This document shows, piece by piece, positions 30,947 to 42,671 of a stretch of 64,000 nt of DNA. Each line of letters starts with the position of its first letter. Within the stretch, counting starts at the first letter, position 1. This DNA comes from Poa pratensis (lineage: Eukaryota; Streptophyta; Magnoliopsida; Poales; Poaceae). Under the pieces are notes generated by a model. It was given only the letters and a program-made list of their open reading frames with translations. It was not told the origin of the DNA and ran no database searches. The stretch is from assembly GCA_947311845.1 (NCBI GenBank), contig CAMZMU010000027.1:72272184-72336183 (forward strand), written 5' to 3'. The translations under genes were made by a program, and so were the position numbers.

Positions 30947-32549
30947 TGATACGTCTCAAACGTATCTATAATTTTTGATATTCCATGCTGTTATTTTCTG
31001 GGACTAACCTATTAACAAGATGCCACAGTGCCAGTTCCCTGTTTTCTGCTGTTTTTGGTTTCAGAAAATCTATTAAGGAAATATTCTCGGAATTGGACGA
31101 AACAAAAGACATCGTCAATAATATCACGAGGAGATCACGGAGTCCAAAGGGAGTCGGAGCAACCCACCAGGGGGCCACGCCACACTAGGGCGTGGCCCAG
31201 GGTGGGCCCGCGCCCCCTATGGCGTGGTGGCCCCCCTCGGCCACCGACGCCGCCTCTTCGCCTATATATTCTCCGCGACGCGAAAACCCTATTACGGTCG
31301 ATCATATTCCACGAAAAGTTCCGTCGCGGCCGTCATCGTCAATCTCAGATCGGAGGAGTTCTGAAGCTCTTCCCGGCACCCTGCCGGAGGGGAGATCATC
31401 ACCGGAGGGCTCTACATCACCATGCCTGCCTCCGGAGTGATGCGTGAGTAGTCCACCCCTGGACTACGGGTCCATAGCAGTAGCTAGATGGTTGTCTCTC
31501 TACCTTGTGCCTCCATGTTTAGATCTTGTGAGCTGCCTAACATGATCAAGATCATCTTATTGTAATGCTAGATGTTGTGTTTGCTGGGATCCGATGAATA
31601 TTGATACCATGTTTATTCAAGTTGTTTATCTATGTGCTCTTGATCTTGCATGCTCTCCGTTGCTAGTAGATGCTTTGGCCAAGTAGATGCTTGTGACTCC
31701 AAGAGGGGGTATTTATGCTCGATAGTGGGTTCAGTCTCTAGATATCTGGATCAGTGACAGAAAGGTCTAAGATGGTAGATGTGCTGTTGCTACTAGGGAT
31801 AAAACATTGGTGCAGTGTCCAAGGGCACTTGTATTGATTACATTACACACTTTACTTCATGCAATAATCTGTTGTTAGCAACTTAATACTGAATGGATGC
31901 GGATGCTGCCTTGAAGGTGGATTATTTAGGCATAGATGCTGTTGGAATAACGGTCTATGTACTTTGTTGTAATGCCCAACTAGATTTCATAGTAGACATC
32001 TTGGCATGTATTGCATTGTTATGCCCTCTCTATTTGTCAATTGCCCAGCTGTAATTTGTTTACCCAACATGCTAGTTATCTGTTCTGAGAGAGACACCAC
32101 TAGTGAACTGTGGACCCTGGTCCAATTTCCTCATACTGTTTACACAACCTGCTGCAATCATCTGTTTCCTGTTACTTGCTGTTTTTCCTGCTGTTTTCCA
32201 CACCATACGTTTAACTCTTTGTTTCTGCAAGACCGGAGAGATTGACAACCTCTCTGTTTCGTGTTGGGCAAAGTTCTGGTTTGTGTCTGTGCAGATTCCA
32301 CGTTGGTGCAAGCTCCCTAGCGCCAGGGGGAGTCAACATCAACAACCTTCCGATAGATCGTCAAGTCCTACTGGATTGATAACCTTGGGTAGATTATTCA
32401 AGGGAAAACTTCTGCTGTCTACATCATAACCTTCCTCTTGGGGTTCACCAACACGTAGCCATCAAGCTGTTTTCTGGCGCCGTTGCCGGGAAGTACTCAT
32501 CATCACCATCATCATCATCCTCAAATACTCTCCCGTCAACCAGGCACCA
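30947..32549 (+). repeat. 5' LTR of the gag-only element
   Basis: 1603 bp, TG..CA. It lacks about 50 bp present in the 3' LTR near 36112-36165. Its last 80 bp contain a copy of the primer-site sequence (about 32468-32491) followed by a CATCATCACC-type run. Confidence 0.85.
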
Positions 32550-32558
32550 GCTGTTTTC

Positions 32559-32575
32559 TGGCGCCGTTGCCGGGG
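32559..32575 (+). other. Primer binding site, tRNA-Asp type
   Basis: TGGCGCCGTTGCCGGGG is complementary to the 3' end of plant tRNA-Asp (as I recall it), nine bases after the LTR. Confidence 0.75.
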
Positions 32576-32724
32576 ACTTGGAGGCTATTGGAAAGGGGAG
32601 TCTCTCAGTTCCAATCTCTTTACTTTGTTTTTTGTCTTGTTTTATTTTTGTTTTGCTTGCTGTTAAAAATCAAAAACCCAAAAAAATTAAATTCCTGCAT
32701 CTAGTTTATTTCGGTTTGCTCATC

Positions 32725-33507
32725 ATGTCTGGTTCTTCTTATTTTGTTTCATCTCCTGAGGTTGAGGTTCGAACTTTTAAGCAACAAGGGGGAGAAAGTT
32801 TAAAAGATGCTTGGTACAGAATTAGTAATGCTCATCATAGGTGTGCTAAAAAACATTCCACTACAATCCTTCTTAGGAACTTTTATGTTGGCATTACCAA
32901 TTGGTATAGATATGTTTTGGACACTTTGACAGGGGGTAACTTCCTAGGAACACCTGCTCTAGAGGCTAGCTACATCCTTGAAAGTCTAGTAGGAATACCA
33001 CCTGTTAATGAAATTAAAATTGAAGTCTCTCTTGAGGATGTTATGAAAAAGCTTGAGGTTGTAGAGAATCTTCCAAGTATTGATGTTAAGCTTGAAAAAC
33101 TACTTGAGAACACTGAAAAATTTGATAAATCCTTGGAAGATCTTAATAAAAGAATTGTTGCTCTAGAAACTTGCTTTAAAAATCATGATCAAAACTCTAG
33201 GATTGAGGAGATAGAGGAAGTCATTGACACCATGAGTAATACTTTTTCCTCTTTCAAAACTAAGAAGCAAGGGTATATTCTAGATAAAGGAAAGAAATTC
33301 ATGTATGTACCTAAGGGGCCTAAACCAAAACTTTCAACTTCTGATGTGCTGGATAATGGATTTTATGAATTTACTAATAAAGCTTGCAGTGGGCCTCTCA
33401 AGTTTTCTTCTCAAGAACTAGCTAAAATGAAAACCCCTCTTGTTGTGAATTATGATTTATCTGAAGCTTTTGGGAACCTTGATGTTTCTGGTCTTGACAA
33501 TACTTGA
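32725..33507 (+). CDS. Gag-like protein of the non-autonomous element
   Basis: 260 residues from MSGSSYFVSSPEVEVRTF, the ATG chosen because a hydrophobic and unlikely extension would precede it (to 32578). Residues about 20-85 fit a plant Ty3/gypsy capsid segment: GESLKDAWYRISNAHHRC, TILLRNFYVGITNWYRYVLD, LTGGNFLGTPALEASYILES. From residue 90 the protein is acidic and likely coiled coil (VEVSLEDVMKKLEVVE-like heptads, KLEKLLENTEKFDKSLEDL). No zinc knuckle, protease or polymerase follows; the frame ends at GNLDVSGLDNT. The intact frame in an element without pol suggests either recency or use of this protein for packaging, while enzymes come from elsewhere. Confidence 0.7.
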   Translation: MSGSSYFVSSPEVEVRTFKQQGGESLKDAWYRISNAHHRCAKKHSTTILLRNFYVGITNWYRYVLDTLTGGNFLGTPALEASYILESLVGIPPVNEIKIEVSLEDVMKKLEVVENLPSIDVKLEKLLENTEKFDKSLEDLNKRIVALETCFKNHDQNSRIEEIEEVIDTMSNTFSSFKTKKQGYILDKGKKFMYVPKGPKPKLSTSDVLDNGFYEFTNKACSGPLKFSSQELAKMKTPLVVNYDLSEAFGNLDVSGLDNT

Positions 33508-36065
33508 TGCATCTCTTCATGCCTAGCTCAAAGGCATTAAAGAAAAGCACTTCTGGGAGATAACCCATGTTTTTATTTGCTGTTTTATTTTTGTTTTCTT
33601 GAGTCAAGGATGCTTGTTTACCTCTGTAGCAACTCCTTTGTATCTTTTATTTGCTGTTTTGTTGTGCCAAGGAGAGTTACTAATGCAAAGTTGGTTTTTA
33701 TTTTCGGGACTGCATTGGGACAGATTGCTGTTCGTCACCGTTTAATTCAGTAGAAAATCAGAAAAAATCGAAAAATGCTGAAATTTTTGTGCATGTTCCT
33801 GATGATGTTACGCAACTTTCATTATTTCAAAAGTTTTCATCTGAGCATCGTAAGTGCCTCGAAAAAATTCGTCATTACAGACTGTTCTGGTTTGACAGAT
33901 TCTGTCTTTTATTTTGCATTCTCTCTTTTACAAGTTTTTAAGTGGTTTCTTTTCGTGTAAAAGTGCCCACTTGAGCCTAGTAACAGTGGCTAATGTTTAA
34001 AATAGTTGGCTTGTGAGTTTTGTCTTTGCTAGAACTTTGAAGTATTATCTTTTAGTGCACTAACCTGCTAATGAGAAAAGCTGTTAAGTTTTGGTGTGAA
34101 GGAAGTTTTCAAGTGTTGATAGAGGAGAATGATATTACATGATCAAGAAGAGTGAAGAGCTTAAGCTTGGGGAGGCTTACCTCCCCAGCATATTTCAAGA
34201 AGACTCAAGCATCTAAGCTTGGGGATGCCCAAGGCATCCCCTTCTTCATCTACAAATTATCAGGTCATCTCTAATGGTGCTATATTTTTATTGCTTCATA
34301 CTAGTGTACTCTTCCTTGGAGCGTCAGTGTGTTTTTGTTTTCAGTTTGTTTTGTTTTGTTTGCTGTGCTATACTTGTTGGATCCTAGCATTCATGTTTGG
34401 GAGAGAGACACGCTCCACTTTTTCATTAGAATACTCTTGTGCTTCACTTATACTTGTTGAGTATTCCTGTCTAGTTGCTATTAGCTCTCAGTTTTTCATG
34501 TATCTCTTGTTAGAGCTTTCAGTTTCTTTTGAAGAAAGTACTCTCTTGCTTCACTTATATCTGTTTGGAGAGTTGTCAAATAAGTTGATTGGTGTTTGGT
34601 TGGACCAGAAAAATGCTATGCATGTGGTAGTGGTATAAAATGCTTACATGAATCTTTTTAGATCGTTGTCTTGAGTAATTTGATGCTTGCCAATTGTTTT
34701 GAGCTGTCAAGTAATTAATGTTTAAGCTTGTGCATCATGTAAGTAATGGCTATTAATGAAGAACTACTATAAGGATTTTCTGCTATAATAATCTGTTGCA
34801 TGATTGGAAGTCCATAGTAGTCTAGATAATTTTTGGATGAAGGCTATGTGTTAACAAGGAAGACAGTGGGAGTCTATGGTTCGTCAAACCTTGTGTTTTA
34901 TGTACACTCTTGCTATTCCAGTTGATAATGATGTTTGCTTATAATAACCTTGCTAGCCTAAACTCTGTACTAAGAGGGAATGCTTCTTGTACATCCAAAA
35001 CCTTGAGCCAAATCCATGCCACCTGTGTCCACCATACCTACCTATTATGTGGTGTTTTCACCATTCCAAGTAAATTTCTTCATGTGCTATCTACTAACTA
35101 CTCAAAACAATTTCCTTTTTGTGTCACTACTTGAAAAGCTCATAAGGACGTAGTAGTGAGATTTGTCATCTTCCATGCTAATTAATTTACAAGGATTGGC
35201 AGCTTCATCTGCTTCTCCACCTTTTATTTTGCATTAAAGAGCTGGTTAGTCCACCCTATAAATAAATAAATAGACACTCCTCCATGGTGAATGTTGGTGG
35301 GCACCCGAGGATTCGGTTAGCCATGGTTTGTGGAAAGTAAATGGTTGGGAGGAGTGTCACCAATAAGTGCTTGTTACAAGTGCAGTCCTAAAAACTCTCG
35401 GAACCGCTCTAAAAGTTAGTTAGCCATGGAAGATGACAAGTACCTGCTATTTGATTTGTTGACACCTGTATACACCATTACCTTACAAAACAATATTTTA
35501 TGCTCTCTATATGCCTTCGGGAACTACAGCTCTAGCACATGATGTTAATCCCTGCTTCCCTCTGCGAAGGGCCATTCTTTTACTTTTATGTTGAGTCAGT
35601 TTTCCCACTTCTTTCTGTCTACTTAAGCAAACATCATTGTCAACTCCAGTATAACAGTTTTTACATAACTTTGTGTTTGGTTGATCATATTCTTTGCATT
35701 GACATTATCTATATGATATACATGTTGAAAGTTGAAGCAAAAGCTGAAGCTATTATCTTCCTTTGTGTTGATACAAACACTTTCATGTTGAGAATTATTG
35801 CTGCTGTGAACTAACTATTATGTTAGACTATTATATCTCTAAATGTTTTATAGTGTGAAAGTTTGCACTTGTGTGATCACTTATGTTTACTCTTTATTTA
35901 CTTGCTTGCAAACTATAGACCATTGGCTTGGATCACTTCATTCAGATCATGTGCATTACATTGTTATTTGATCAAAGATTGTGTTGGTAGCATGTCACTT
36001 CAAAAATTATCTGTTTTTATCGTTTACCTACTCGAGGACGAGCAGGAACTAAGCTTGGGGATGCT
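33508..36065 (+). other. Non-coding interior and polypurine tract of the gag-only element
   Basis: T-rich sequence without a convincing gene. AAGCTTGGGG occurs near 34163, 34216 and 36050; the last copy, AAGCTTGGGGATGCT, directly precedes the 3' LTR and is the polypurine tract. Confidence 0.6.
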
Positions 36066-36503
36066 TGATACGTCTCAAACGTATCTATAATTTTTGATGT
36101 TCCATGCTGTTATTATATCAATTGCTACATGTTTTGGTTACACTTTATATCATTTTTATGCATTTTCTGGGACTAACCTATTAACAAGATGCCACAGTGC
36201 CAGTTCCCTGTTTTCTGCTGTTTTTGGTTTCAGAAAATCTATTAAGGAAATATTCTCGGAATTGGACGAAACAAAAGACATCGTCAATAATATCACGAGG
36301 AGATCACGGAGTCCAAAGGGGAGTCGGAGCAGACCCACCAGGGGCCACGCCACACTAGGGCGCGGCCCAGGGTGGGCCCGCGCCCCCTATGGCATGGTGG
36401 CCCCCCTCAGCCACCGACGCCGCCTCTTCGCCTATATATTTTCCGCGACGCGAAAACTCTATTACGTTCGATCATATTCCACGAAAATTTCCGTCGCGGC
36501 CGT

Positions 36504-36984
36504 TGTCGTGGGTTTGTCACGTCAGGTGTCATAGATGACTTTGTAGGTGTGGGATTGCGTGAGTCGAACGTCTCCGAGTTTAAGATCGCAGGGCACGAGG
36601 AAGACAATGTTTTTTACCCAGGTTCGGCCCCTCAAGGTGAGGTAAAGACCTACGTCCTGCCTATTCTAGATTGGTATTGATATGAATATGGTGTTACAAT
36701 GGAGGCGATCCAATCTCGGTATTCGACGTATGATATGGGGTTTCCGAACTTGTCTGTCTAGTCCTGCGAGTCCTCTTTATATATCCAAAGGCTCGCTAGG
36801 TTACAAAGGAATTACTTGGAGACTACTTTTCTTGCCTTCCAAGTTATATCATCTTGGTTCTTCTGGATTCTTCTTACACCGTGCTGCGACTCTTCGTGTC
36901 GGCCCACCTCAGTACAAGCCCATTAATAATAAGCCGCATTACACTTGTGAGCCGTAGGTTAATCTATTTATCATAACCCCGACA
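36504..36984 (-). repeat. 3' LTR of the minus-strand element
   Basis: 481 bp. On the minus strand it follows a purine-rich tract, AGCTTGGGGGCTAA (36986-36999), and starts TGTCGGGGTTATGATAA. Confidence 0.8.
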
Positions 36985-39900
36985 TTAGCCCCCAAGCTTC
37001 CGGGTGATTCGTTGAATCAGGCGGAAGATTCTGTCTTTGATGATGATCTTGCGAGCTTGCGATTGTAGAGCTTGGTGACTCGCTGATGTTGAGCCGCGAG
37101 CGTTGCGGCTTCTTGAGCCGCTGATGTGGAAGCGATGAGTCGTAAGTGTTGCGGCTTCTTGAGCCGCGGATGTAGAAGCGATGAGTCGCTAGCTTTGCGG
37201 CTTATTTAGCCGCTGATGTAGTATCACAAGCCTTTGAACATTTATGTCTTGGTCGCATTGAAGCTGCACAATTGCGGTAAGTTCTCCACTGAAATTATAT
37301 AAGATGTCAGTGGAGCCTTTGGTGAAAACCATCTTGTCCTGTTAGATGCAAGACTGAGCTGAAATCATAAGAATAATAACTTATGAGTATCAACGTATAT
37401 CAGCCAAATGTATATAAGGTGCTGAGTCATAGACATCGAAGCATAAAAAGACCATAACCATAAATAAGCTGGTCAATCATTAGAATAATAATCTGTCATG
37501 TTATCATGACGAGCCATCTGAACACATGTTGAAACATGGCAACTCAAGGGCATATAGCCACAACATGTATTTAAAGATTTCCGAGTCGCTTATTTGACTC
37601 GCAAATGGATACATATATTCTCATGTGCTGCAAAAAATGAAATCTGCATATAAACATGGTATATGAGTATAATAAAGACCGCCAGATATGGTGGATGTGT
37701 AGCCCCCGAGGGCCGGGTTGCATGCTAGATCATGCTGCTCGGGACTCAAAAATATCACAAGTTGGACAAAAATTTAATTGTCCTAGCCCCCAGGCATTAA
37801 GCAGGCATGATTTTATTATCCTGCTTGATGGCATATCATTGCAATTTGATCCTGCAACAGATTGAGCAAATATTTTGCCGCAAGAAAATAATGATACTTA
37901 GAGTAGGGCAGAGCCGCATATAAACTCCAAACTGTGAAATATTAGTTGAGATTCTAGGATAAAAGATAATCCCAGTCAATATTCTATATATAAATTAAGG
38001 AATCATCCTTAAAAATTCCACTTGATGTGGCTGAAATTAAATAAATGATGGTGGCTTGTACAGCCGATATCAGGAATGATCATCCCAATCCGAAAAAAAT
38101 CTGGTTATGCCAGTTCAAACTCAATTGGCTGAGTTATATGTTCCTGAAATTCAAAGGGCAAAGCCCCCAAGAAAGCAATGATGATAACTTGATGATAATA
38201 TGTTAGCCTTGACGGCTGGTAATAATTATGATAAAAAGTTAGTACTCCGCATAATAGCATATGGTACCCTGCATGATAGCATAGTATAATCTGCATGATA
38301 GCAAATGGTATGTCGCATGATAACACGTTGTAATCTGCATGATAGCAAATGGTTGCATAATAGCAACTTAGTTGCATGATAGCAACTGGTAAGATGCATG
38401 ATAGCATATTGCACGATGCATGATAGCATATGGTACTTGACTCAGTATTTCCCAGATCTAATGTGTGTTCCGGGTCGAGAACGGCCATGATAGGCAGCCA
38501 TGATAGGCATTCAGACTCGATTGACGCCACACGTGGGTACTTTAGTCCTTCTGAATTATCTCTATTACCATTAAGTAGGTCTTCGCGCGGCTCAGTATTT
38601 CCCAGGTAAAAACGCGTGTTCAGGGTCGAGAGCGGCCATGATAGGCAATCAAGCTCGATTGACACCGCGCCCCAGTACTTTGGCCGCATAGTGCAAAGAT
38701 ACTTCTGACTTAAGGCGAGTATAACCAGGATTATTGATTTTATCGGCTGCAATAGCCGTGACGAGCTCTAATTAGCTTTGATGATAACTAGCTCTAATTA
38801 GCTGTAGATGTGGTACAGCGAGTCATCTGTTTTAACTCAAATATTGATAAGATAATGATTCATTAATGACTCATAAACTGATGTAATGATGAGCTGTTTG
38901 TGACTCATAAAATGATATGGGGGTAAATCTCTATGCGACTCATAAATTGATATGACAATAAGTCGATGATGATTAATAAAATGATATGATGATAAATCAT
39001 GAAATTATATAACGATCAGTCATAAATTGATATAATGATAAGTCATAGAATGACAAATGAATCGTCAAATATCAATGCTTGAACATGTAGTGGTGATCTT
39101 GATATTCAATGCAAGCTGTAAATAGCTAGACTTTGCAATGCGAGTTATAAAGAACTCTAATTTGACGAATGTATTGAGAAGTAGATGTAATTAAATGTAC
39201 AAAAGCTGATATGAATTTAAAGTCTACGACATGATATAATATGAGTCGCAAAGACATTTAATAAATGCATAATAACCTAGAAATGCAGCCCTCGAGATAA
39301 ACTCGAAGGTGAATTTAAACTTATGGATGAAAGTAAAAGGCTGCGAAAGTTGAGTATAATAGTGACTTATCTTATTTTTATTCTCCTGGCGTTGATGTCG
39401 CGATATGGTCCGTGGACATCACATGTGAATGAAGTAGCCGGGATGATATCCGCAGCAAGTTGGAGTTGTCCATGGTAAAAGTGAAGTCGACCGCGGCGAC
39501 TCGTCGATGGTTAATGAAGTGGAGTAGAAGTCGGTATCCATGGCATGGTCGAGGTTGCCCACGGCGGACCGATGATGATTATGCTAATCTTTAGAGGTCG
39601 CGTGCTGACACCTTGAGTCGCAAGCTGATGGGTTCTTTAGAATCGCGTGCTGACACTTTGAGTCGCAAGCTGATGGGCTGAGCTGATCGCATCTTTCACT
39701 CTCCCTTGAATTTTTCACATGAGCTGTTTTCACCGCACACATGGTCATGTGACGAGGCAACAATATTCAATTATTTTTCCTTTTCCTTTCTTCGAACCTG
39801 AGCTAACATGGGTTTGTACATAGCCTTGGCTGCTCTTCCATGATGAGCTAGCAAATCAATTTGCTTCTCTCCTTCCTGAAGTCGCTGCCTTGATCTGAAG

Positions 39901-40963
39901 TAGGAATTAATCTCCCAACTAAATTAACTCTTTGTCCGATCTGTGGCTTTGACGGCACGGTCAGGACTTGTCTCTTTTCAGCGTGATATTTTTTGCAGTC
40001 GTGCCCACATCGTAGTCGGTGAACCTGCACTGGATGAAATTCGCTCCTTGTCAAATTTAAGCCGCGGGAGCCGACGATGATCATGATAACTGAGCTTGAT
40101 GGATTGAATTGATGGCATCTTCACGCGGCCTTGCCCTGAATTGCATGTACCTGACAAGAAGAGGTAGTCTAGGTTTTCTCTTTAGCTATCACCTGATGCA
40201 CGCCATCCAGATGGCTCCTTGCGCGTGAAATTCTCACACGTGATGTCTCAACAAGCTACCAGCTCTGATTCCTCCTTTGATAACTTCCCTCGATCCATGT
40301 GTGACTCAAGGTACTACTTGCTGGTCAGCCGCACATGAGGACGATGTTGATGTCGAGCCCCTGGGCACAGAATGTGGTGCGGCGAGTCGCCGATGTTGGA
40401 GATGTCACCAGCGGAGAATTCATGAACTTGCCTAGATACAAAACTCGCTGCAGTGCGTGAGCCGCTGTCGGAGATCTAACCGTTAAAATTGTCTCAAATT
40501 TGTTGGAGTGCTGCTCGATTGTATTCCGCAGGGTTCCACCAGAGGGATCTTCGAATTGATGTCCGAGTCGATCTCGATAATTCTTTTCCCAAAAGTCGCG
40601 CGGAGTTCCGTCGGCTTTCGACGGGGCTTCAGTGTTTGAGTCGCCCACGGAGATCTAACCGTTGGAATCCGATGCGCTTTGGACAGCGGCTAGGAAACTC
40701 GATTGCGCATCTTTCCACTGAAGGGATCGTCGAGATGAGTTTCGAGTCTCCATCGGGGATGTCCGTAACACAGACGTTGCTGCTGTCCTGCAGTCTAGAT
40801 GTAGATTTTGATACCACCAAGTCGCTTGAATCGGCGCAACGATAAAGTCGCCGAGATTGTTGAAGTCGCCGTGCTTGAATCAACGATGAGATCCTCCGTC
40901 CCTGGCACAGATCCAACGCAGAACGTGACGCTCTTGACCGCAGGTCCCACGGTGGGCGCCAAC
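36985..40963 (-). other. Interior of the minus-strand LTR element
   Basis: Nearly 4 kb without a recognisable gag or pol frame. It contains GAGCCGC/GAGTCGC word repeats (37080-37210; 39590-39680), a 22-bp tandem array (38249-38435), a diverged direct repeat around GGTCGAGAgCGGCCATGATA (38470-38500 and 38620-38650), and AT-rich ACTCATAAA.TGATATGA repeats (38850-39060). A primer-site-like sequence lies beside the right LTR at 40944-40963 (minus strand GTTGGCGCCCACCGTGGGAC). Confidence 0.65.
38249..38435. repeat. 22-bp tandem array, about nine units
   Basis: Units start with GCATGATAGCA followed by variants of tATGGTAnnnT. Unit length varies from 18 to 22 bp. Part of the array can be read on the minus strand as a Cys/Tyr/His-rich repeat peptide, but a frame break and variable unit length argue against coding. 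Confidence 0.75.
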
Positions 40964-41444
40964 TGTTGCTGGTTTGTCACGTCAGGTGTCATAGATGACT
41001 TTGTAGGTGTGGGATTGCGCGAGTCGAACGTCTCCGAGCTTAAGATCGCAGGGCACGAGGAAGACAATGTTTTTTACCCAGGTTCGGCCACTCAAGGTGA
41101 GGTAAAGACCTACGTCCTGCCTATCCTAGATTGGTATTGATATGAATATGGTGTTACAATGGAGGCGATCCGATCTCAGTATTCGCCGTATGATCTGGGG
41201 TTTCCGAACTTGTCTGTCTAGTCCTGCGAGTCCTCTTTATATATCCAGAGGCTTGCTAGGTTACAAAGGAATTACTTGGAGACTACTTTTCTTGCCTTCC
41301 AAGTTAAATCATCTTGGTTCTTCTGGATTCTTCTTACACCGTGCTGCGACTCTTCGTGTCGGCCCACCTCAGTACAAGCCCATTAATAATAAGCTGCATT
41401 ACACTTGTGAGCCGCAGGTTAATCTATTTATCATAACCCCGACA
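40964..41444 (-). repeat. 5' LTR of the minus-strand element
   Basis: 481 bp, same length as its partner. Confidence 0.8.
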
Positions 41445-42671
41445 GCCGTCATCATCAATCTCAGATCGGAGGAGTTCTGAAGCTGTTCCCGGCACCCTGC
41501 CGGAGGGGAGATCATCACCGGAGGGCTCTACATCACCATGCCTGCCTCCGGAGTGATGCGTGAGTAGTCCACCCTAGACTACGGGTCCATAGCTGTAGCT
41601 AGATGGTTGTCTCTTTAGCTTGGGCCACCATGTTTAGATCTTGTGAGCTGCCTAACATGATCAAGATCATCTTATTGTAATGCTAGATGTTGTGTTTGCT
41701 GGGATCCGATGAATATTGATACCATGTTTATTCAATTTGTTTATCTATGTGCTCTTGATCTTGCATGCTCTCCGTTGCTAGTAGATGCTTTGTCCAAGTA
41801 GATGCTTGTGACTCCAAGAGGGGGTATTTATGCTCGATAGTGGGTTCAGTCTCTAGATATCTGGATCCGTGATAGAAAGATCTAAGATGGTAGATGTGCT
41901 GTTGCTACTAGGGATAAAACATTGGTGCAGTGTCCAAGGACACTTGTATTGATTACATTACACACTTTACTTCATGCAATAATCTGTTGTTAGCAACTTA
42001 ATACTGAATGGGATGCGGATGCTGCCTTGAAGGTGGATTATTTAGGCATAGATGCTGTTGGAATAATGGTCTATGTACTTTGTTGTAATGCCCAACTAGA
42101 TTTCATAGTAGACATCTTGGCATGTATTGCATTGTTATGCCCTCTCTATTTGTCAATTGCCCAGCTGTAATTTGTTTACCCAACATGCTAGTTATCTGTT
42201 CTGAGAGAGACACCACTAGTGAACTGTGCACCCTGTTCCAATTTCCTCACACTATTTACACAACCTGCTGCAATCATCTGTTTCCTGTTACTTGCTATTT
42301 TTCCTGCTGTTTTCCACACTATACGTTTAACTCTTTGTTTCTACAAGACCGGAGAGATTGACAACCTCTCTGTTTCGTGTTGGGCAAAGTTCTAGTTTGT
42401 GTCTGTGCAGATTCCATGTTGGTGCAAGCTCCCTAGCGCCAGGGGGAGTCAACATCAACAACCTTCCGATAGATCATCAAGTCCTACTGGATTGATAACC
42501 TTGGGTATATTATTCAAGGGAAAACTTCTACTGTCTACATCATAACCTTCCTCTTGGGGTTCACCAACACGTAGCCATCAAGCTGTTTTCTGGCGCCGTT
42601 GCCGGGGAAGTACTCATCATCACCATCATCATCATCCTCAAATACTCTCCCGTCAACTAGGCACCAATGTC

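Larger units (their letters stand above)
36504..41444 (-). mobile_element. Coding-poor LTR element on the minus strand, TSD GCCGT
   Basis: Two 481-bp LTRs (36504-36984 and 40964-41444) with TGTCG..CGACA ends, flanked by GCCGT at 36499-36503 and 41445-41449. The primer site is beside the right LTR and the polypurine tract beside the left one, so it reads on the minus strand. LTR differences number about 16 by eye (roughly 3%), clearly older than the copia at 13793. The interior encodes no gag or pol. Confidence 0.85.
30947..42666 (+). mobile_element. Gypsy-like gag-only LTR element, TSD ATGTC
   Basis: The LTRs start TGATACGTCTCAAACGTATC. The 5' LTR is 30947-32549. The 3' LTR starts at 36066 and ends at 42666, itself interrupted by another LTR element at 36504-41444. 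ATGTC flanks the whole at 30942-30946 and 42667-42671. The interior (3.5 kb) has a primer site, one gag-like ORF and a long non-coding tail but no protease, reverse transcriptase or integrase, so it is non-autonomous. The LTR type is, from memory, common in Triticeae; the family is not named. Confidence 0.88.
36066..42666 (+). repeat. 3' LTR of the gag-only element, interrupted
   Basis: 36066-36503 and 41450-42666 together make about 1655 bp and match the 5' LTR in order. The break is the minus-strand LTR element, with GCCGT duplicated. It also carries the embedded primer-site copy (about 42583-42607). Confidence 0.85.

Noticed and set aside
32497..32520. His-tag-like or vector sequence (CATCATCACC run)
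   Set aside because: The same run occurs in both LTRs of the element, so it is part of the LTR and not a construct.
38249..38435. CRISPR array
   Set aside because: Units are contiguous variants without unique spacers, in plant repeat DNA.
38105..38752. Minus-strand ORF of 215 codons rich in Cys/Tyr/His
   Set aside because: It is produced by the 22-bp array inside an LTR element. Unit lengths differ, and nothing outside the array looks like protein.
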